DNA from: Nostoc foliaceum FACHB-393
GTDB lineage: Bacteria > Cyanobacteriota > Cyanobacteriia > Cyanobacteriales > Nostocaceae
Reading direction: 5' to 3'
NCBI RefSeq assembly: GCF_014698505.1
Contig: NZ_JACJTD010000070.1
Location: forward strand, 1 to 32,374
Length of the DNA: 32,374 nt
Positions 31,159-32,374 of the stretch are shown here, piece after piece (position 1 is the stretch's first letter; each line of letters starts with the position of its first letter). The notes beneath the pieces were generated by a model. The model searched no databases. It was not told the origin of the DNA and saw only the letters and a program-made list of their open reading frames with translations. The translations under genes were made by a program, and so were the position numbers.

Positions 31159-31770
31159 ATGGGTGAAGCAAAGCGCAGAAGAAAATTAGACCCAGATTAT
31201 GGTAAGGGTGGAGTTCCGCCCAGAAAAAAACCAGAGTTGACTCCTGAGATAATTTACACTGATCGCATTCAGCTAAAAAATCTCCCGTTGACGATTGAAT
31301 CACTAGCGGATTACGACTTAACAATCATTGACTGTAATTTTCGAGGAATCGACCCAAATTTAATAGATGCAAATTTTGAGCATTTGAGAGATGAAGCAAT
31401 GGGATTTTGTCAGAAATCTTATTCCTATGGAAGGAAGACTTATCTCAAGCCATTGATGAAGAATCAACAAAATTTGGAGCGGTTAAAAAATGAACTAGGA
31501 AATGAACAGGGTGTACTGTTTATTTATGATGACTATGAACTGTCGGAATTATGTACATTCTTTTGGGTTCGAGCAGTAGACTGTGAGCGTCAACTAAAAA
31601 TGGCTTTAGGAGATTATGTAGGTAATTGGATTGCTAATTTAGTTATAGAATCAGCAAAGCTTGCATGTCTAAACAACTTTCCTATATTGACTTATTCTCC
31701 GATTTCACAAATAAATGATTCAACGCCAGCCTCATTTTTTCTAGCTAATTTAGCCAAGGCTGACAGATAG
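31159..31770 (+). CDS. Hypothetical protein, MGEAKRRR-type start (203 aa)
   Basis: The start is ATG at 31159 because MGEAKRRRKLDPDYGK is a recurrent beginning of a family of small bacterial proteins; the frame is open 17 codons farther but that part looks unnatural. The rest is soluble (TIIDCNFRGIDPNLIDANFE, ELSELCTFFWVRAVDCERQL) with no known catalytic motif. It is downstream of parB but separated by over 260 bases, so it probably has its own promoter. The role is unknown. Confidence 0.65.
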   Translation: MGEAKRRRKLDPDYGKGGVPPRKKPELTPEIIYTDRIQLKNLPLTIESLADYDLTIIDCNFRGIDPNLIDANFEHLRDEAMGFCQKSYSYGRKTYLKPLMKNQQNLERLKNELGNEQGVLFIYDDYELSELCTFFWVRAVDCERQLKMALGDYVGNWIANLVIESAKLACLNNFPILTYSPISQINDSTPASFFLANLAKADR

Positions 31771-31911
31771 TTAAACTTGTTGAGAAATAAGTGAGAATAG
31801 AAAGTTAGTAACCAAGTGGGGAAATGCTGAACATCCAACTGGCTCTTGAGGAAATACATCATCAAAGAGCTTCCATTCCAGGTCAGTTAATCCTTCAAAA
31901 CGCCCAGCCAT
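31771..31911 (-). pseudogene. N-terminal fragment of an IS5-type transposase
   Basis: MAGRFEGLTDLEWKLFDDVF PQEP is the typical beginning of cyanobacterial IS5-family (DUF4096-type) transposases; after 26 residues the sequence no longer fits and a stop follows at 31771. No DDE catalytic part or clear ends are seen. The rest of 31912-32163 has no gene I can support. Confidence 0.65.
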
Positions 31912-32163
31912 CAATCGATACACACTCTTTTCTTGTACAAGAAAATATTACCTCATTTTGGCATTAGTGGGATAGGTTCATAATAGTTGGAGGTTGAGAT
32001 AGCGAAATTGTGTCTAATTCACTTTGTAGAACTCGCGTTTTAAAGACAAAACCTCTATCTTTTGAGCAATACTTTTGATATCAGCTTTGAGCGTACAGTT
32101 GACCTTATACTTGCTTAGTTTTACTGTCATGTGCGCTTCTTAAGTCTTAGCAAAGTGAGCAAC

Positions 32164-32374
32164 ATGAATGTAGACGATTTTAGTCAAGAAATAGAGAGGT
32201 TTAGCTCACGGGTGACGGGATTATTGCAAAGTACTGGCAGTGAGCCGGACTCGCAACAAGAGCTAACAGCAGAAGCTTTTGAAGAACTTAAAATCACTTT
32301 GGAAGAACTGAAAATTGCCTCCGACGAACTACAAGCAACACGAATGGTAGTCGAGAAGGAGCGTCAGCGTTACC
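32164..32374 (+). CDS. N-terminus of a PAS/coiled-coil sensory protein (partial)
   Basis: ATG at 32164 begins MNVDDFSQEIERFSSRVTGL; the coiled coil LTAEAFEELKITLEELKIAS then DELQATRMVVEKERQRY is the segment that comes before PAS domains in cyanobacterial signalling proteins (…EERQRYQ-LF-APDGYLVT). The gene runs off the window, so the output domain (kinase, cyclase or regulator) is not visible. The call is by similarity to this known pattern. Confidence 0.65.
   Translation, partial: MNVDDFSQEIERFSSRVTGLLQSTGSEPDSQQELTAEAFEELKITLEELKIASDELQATRMVVEKERQRY

Noticed and set aside
32018..32134. 38-aa minus-strand frame (MTVKLSKYKVNCTLKADIKS...)
   Set aside because: Short, no homology recognised and no supporting context between an IS fragment and the PAS gene.

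Overview
The window looks like part of a large plasmid, or plasmid-like integrated region, of a filamentous (Nostoc/Calothrix-type) cyanobacterium. Signs are many HIP1 octamers (GCGATCGC), a GUN4-domain protein, a CHAT/effector-associated-domain protein, a large cyanobacterial-type primase-helicase Rep, a relaxase/MobC pair, an actin-type (ParM) segregation operon, and ParA/ParB. No rRNA, tRNA or CRISPR array was seen, and almost no housekeeping genes.

Layout. 1-945: a gene end, a perfect palindrome and one unknown gene. 946-2095: a decayed relaxase C-terminus, then about 800 bp of origin/centromere-like DNA: fifteen 11-bp-period repeats in two blocks, five AGCTACCAGTTG-type sites and a 15-bp hairpin. 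2096-4010 (minus): MOBP relaxase with a Toprim-like tail, and MobC. 4011-5989: a possible oriT, eleven short palindromes (CGGCGTAGCCG and covarying forms), then a small HTH-like protein and a ParA-like ATPase. 6171-10850 (minus): a membrane protein and the 1186-aa Rep, whose Shine-Dalgarno can be masked by a hairpin. 10851-12386: a possible small RNA, an unknown protein, and a 54-aa ribbon-helix-helix (RHH) protein divergent from parM. 12387-18082 (plus): one tight gene string from ParM through small unknown and membrane proteins to a membrane-anchored FtsK/VirD4-like ATPase. 18089-18963: an array of CACGGCA heptamers before a NarL-type response regulator. 19429-20223: a secreted six-repeat TPR protein.

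20718-25631 is a scarred accessory region: a catalytic-domain-only tyrosine recombinase, AT-rich cargo genes, a second recombinase 3' end, gene fragments in inverted repeat, VapBC, a parA 5' fragment, a helicase remnant and an inverted-repeat-bounded 302-bp element. 25632-28406 (minus) holds two effector-like genes sharing an N-terminal coiled coil: EAD1-CHAT protease-beta domain, and TM-GUN4. 28494-30891 has a 49-aa RHH protein and parA-parB. The right end has a MGEAKRRR-type protein, an IS5-type transposase fragment and the start of a PAS/coiled-coil sensory protein.

Working view (inference): replication by Rep; three separate segregation-type NTPases (ParM, ParA with ParB, and a ParA-like protein beside the mobilization genes), each near its own array of short DNA sites; mobilization by relaxase and MobC, with the FtsK/VirD4-like protein a possible coupling ATPase; and a cargo of toxin-antitoxin and caspase-like conflict genes brought in next to duplicated pieces of backbone genes. 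The strongest candidates for undescribed biology are the 11-bp-period array, the covarying palindrome array with its HTH/ParA pair, the CHAT/GUN4 twin, and the recombinase-linked cargo modules.
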